NCBI GenBank assembly: GCA_012032075.1
Contig: JAAURU010000022.1
Location: 1-16,438, forward strand
Direction: 5' to 3'
DNA: 16,438 nt
DNA from: Flavobacterium sp.
Lineage (GTDB): Bacteria; Bacteroidota; Bacteroidia; Flavobacteriales; Flavobacteriaceae
Shown: piece by piece, positions 15,642 through 16,438 of the stretch
Layout: the number at the start of each line of letters is the position of its first letter
Numbering within the stretch: position 1 is the first letter of the stretch
Made by a program: the position numbers and the translations under genes
The notes under the pieces: model-generated
The model's input: the letters and a program-made list of their open reading frames with translations, nothing else
Told to the model about the DNA's origin: nothing
The model's database searches: none

Positions 15642-16320
15642 TTAAATTCTATCTGGAAAATCGGAAATTATACCTTCAATATCGTATTTTTTCACCTGTT
15701 CAATGTCTGCATTTTCATTCACTGTCCAAGTATTGATTTTAAGTCCGTTTTCTTTGGCAAAATTACAATTATCTAATGTTAATAAAGAAAAATGGGGATG
15801 AATATATTGTGCTTTAAATTCTTTTGCCCAGTCTATTGCTTGTTCTACACTAGCTTGTGTTAAAACTGCGAGTTGGATTTTAGAATTTATTTGGCTAAAA
15901 GTAGCTAACTCTTCATATTGAAAGCTGGAAACTATAAAATGAGAGTAATTCCAGTTTTCATTGGTTACATATTCTTCAATTAGTTTTGCAACTGGTTTTG
16001 CTGTATTGTGTCCCTTTAATTCAATATTAATAGTACATTTTTTGTTTACCAAATGAAATACTTCGGATAGCGTTGGGATTTCATATTTTTCACCGATTTT
16101 TAATTTTTTAAGTTCTGCCAAAGTATATTTTGAAATTTCTCCTTTTCCATTGGTTAATCTATCCAAAGTAAAATCATGAAAAACAATTATTTCACCACTT
16201 TTACAAACATGAACGTCTAGTTCAATAGCATCAACTCCTAAATCAATTGCTTTTTGAAAGGATTCTAATGTGTTTTCTACAACATATCCTTTTGCTCCTC
16301 TATGACCAATTTTTTAACAT
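15642..16320 (-). CDS. Glycerophosphodiester phosphodiesterase, one frame break
   Basis: Hydrolyses glycerophosphodiesters to glycerol 3-phosphate and an alcohol. From ATG 16320 with one A removed from the run at 16310-16315, the protein reads MLKIGHRGAKGYVVENTLES, the canonical GDPD start; H6 and R7, then E33 and D35 in IELDVH, and H48 in VFHD are the catalytic and metal residues. TLDRLTNGKG, INIELKG and the C-terminal LKINTWTVN with EGIISDFPD complete the domain. Corrected length is 225 residues. There is no signal peptide, so it is probably cytoplasmic. Without correction, only the part from 16166 has an ATG and it would lack the catalytic N-terminus. GlpQ versus UgpQ type cannot be fixed here. 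Confidence 0.9.
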
Positions 16321-16323
16321 ATT

Positions 16324-16331
16324 CAAATGTA
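16324..16331 (-). promoter_or_regulatory. Possible -7 box directly before the phosphodiesterase ATG
   Basis: Minus strand reads TACATTTG, matching TAnnTTTG, but ends only three bases before the ATG at 16320. If used, the mRNA would be leaderless or nearly so. The remaining bases to 16438 are very AT-rich, with no gene seen. Confidence 0.3.
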
Positions 16332-16438
16332 TATTTTTTAAATTAATTTATTGTTATTTAATTAATCAAAAAAAAAATTTTTAATCTTTTTTTGAAAAAT
16401 GAATATTTTTAAATGATTTTAAAATTAGCATTTAGAAA

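Overview
The window is AT-rich DNA from a member of Bacteroidota, very probably a Flavobacteriaceae close to Flavobacterium. The case rests on protein content: a choice-of-anchor L surface protein, a flavobacterial mevalonate kinase/diphosphomevalonate decarboxylase/UbiA cluster, an RluB-type enzyme with the basic low-complexity N-terminus seen in this group, and an OmpA plus helix-hairpin-helix pair. Promoter-like boxes of the Bacteroidota type (TAnnTTTG) lie just upstream of many starts, and Shine-Dalgarno sequences are not evident. No tRNA, rRNA, CRISPR array or insertion sequence was seen.

Layout. Bases 1-760 (minus) hold the N-terminal part of a secreted choice-of-anchor L protein that runs off the left edge. 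Bases 934-3262 (plus) are a compact three-gene operon: a divergent Lgt-like membrane protein, a radical SAM enzyme resembling the COG1964/tetraether-lipid-synthase group, and a small two-helix membrane protein, closed by a hairpin terminator shared with lepA. Bases 3330-5124 (minus) encode LepA. Bases 5319-5893 (plus) carry a DUF433/DUF5615 toxin-antitoxin pair, followed by the tRNA-dihydrouridine synthase gene dusB (5941-6933). Bases 6991-12114 (minus) run, in transcription order, mvaD, a ParE-type toxin-antitoxin pair, mevalonate kinase, an unrecognised secreted protein, a UbiA prenyltransferase and an RluB/RsuA pseudouridine synthase. Bases 12197-14273 (plus) hold tspO, an OmpA-family protein and a membrane-anchored helix-hairpin-helix protein. 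Bases 14364-16320 (minus) hold a BaiN/HI0933-type flavoprotein and a glycerophosphodiester phosphodiesterase.

How the genes fit together. mvaD, mevalonate kinase and UbiA form an isoprenoid block: two mevalonate-pathway steps plus a prenyl transfer. A toxin-antitoxin pair sits between the two mevalonate genes. The Lgt-like/radical SAM/two-helix operon is the best candidate for an undescribed system and probably modifies a membrane lipid or lipid-linked substrate. The OmpA-like and helix-hairpin-helix proteins are adjacent and both membrane anchored.

Quality of the sequence. Ten genes are interrupted by about fifteen apparent single-base indels, mostly in A or T runs, and in nearly every one the intact protein is recovered by one-base corrections. 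I read these as sequencing or assembly errors and annotate full-length genes across the breaks. If the sequence is exact, these genes would be pseudogenes.
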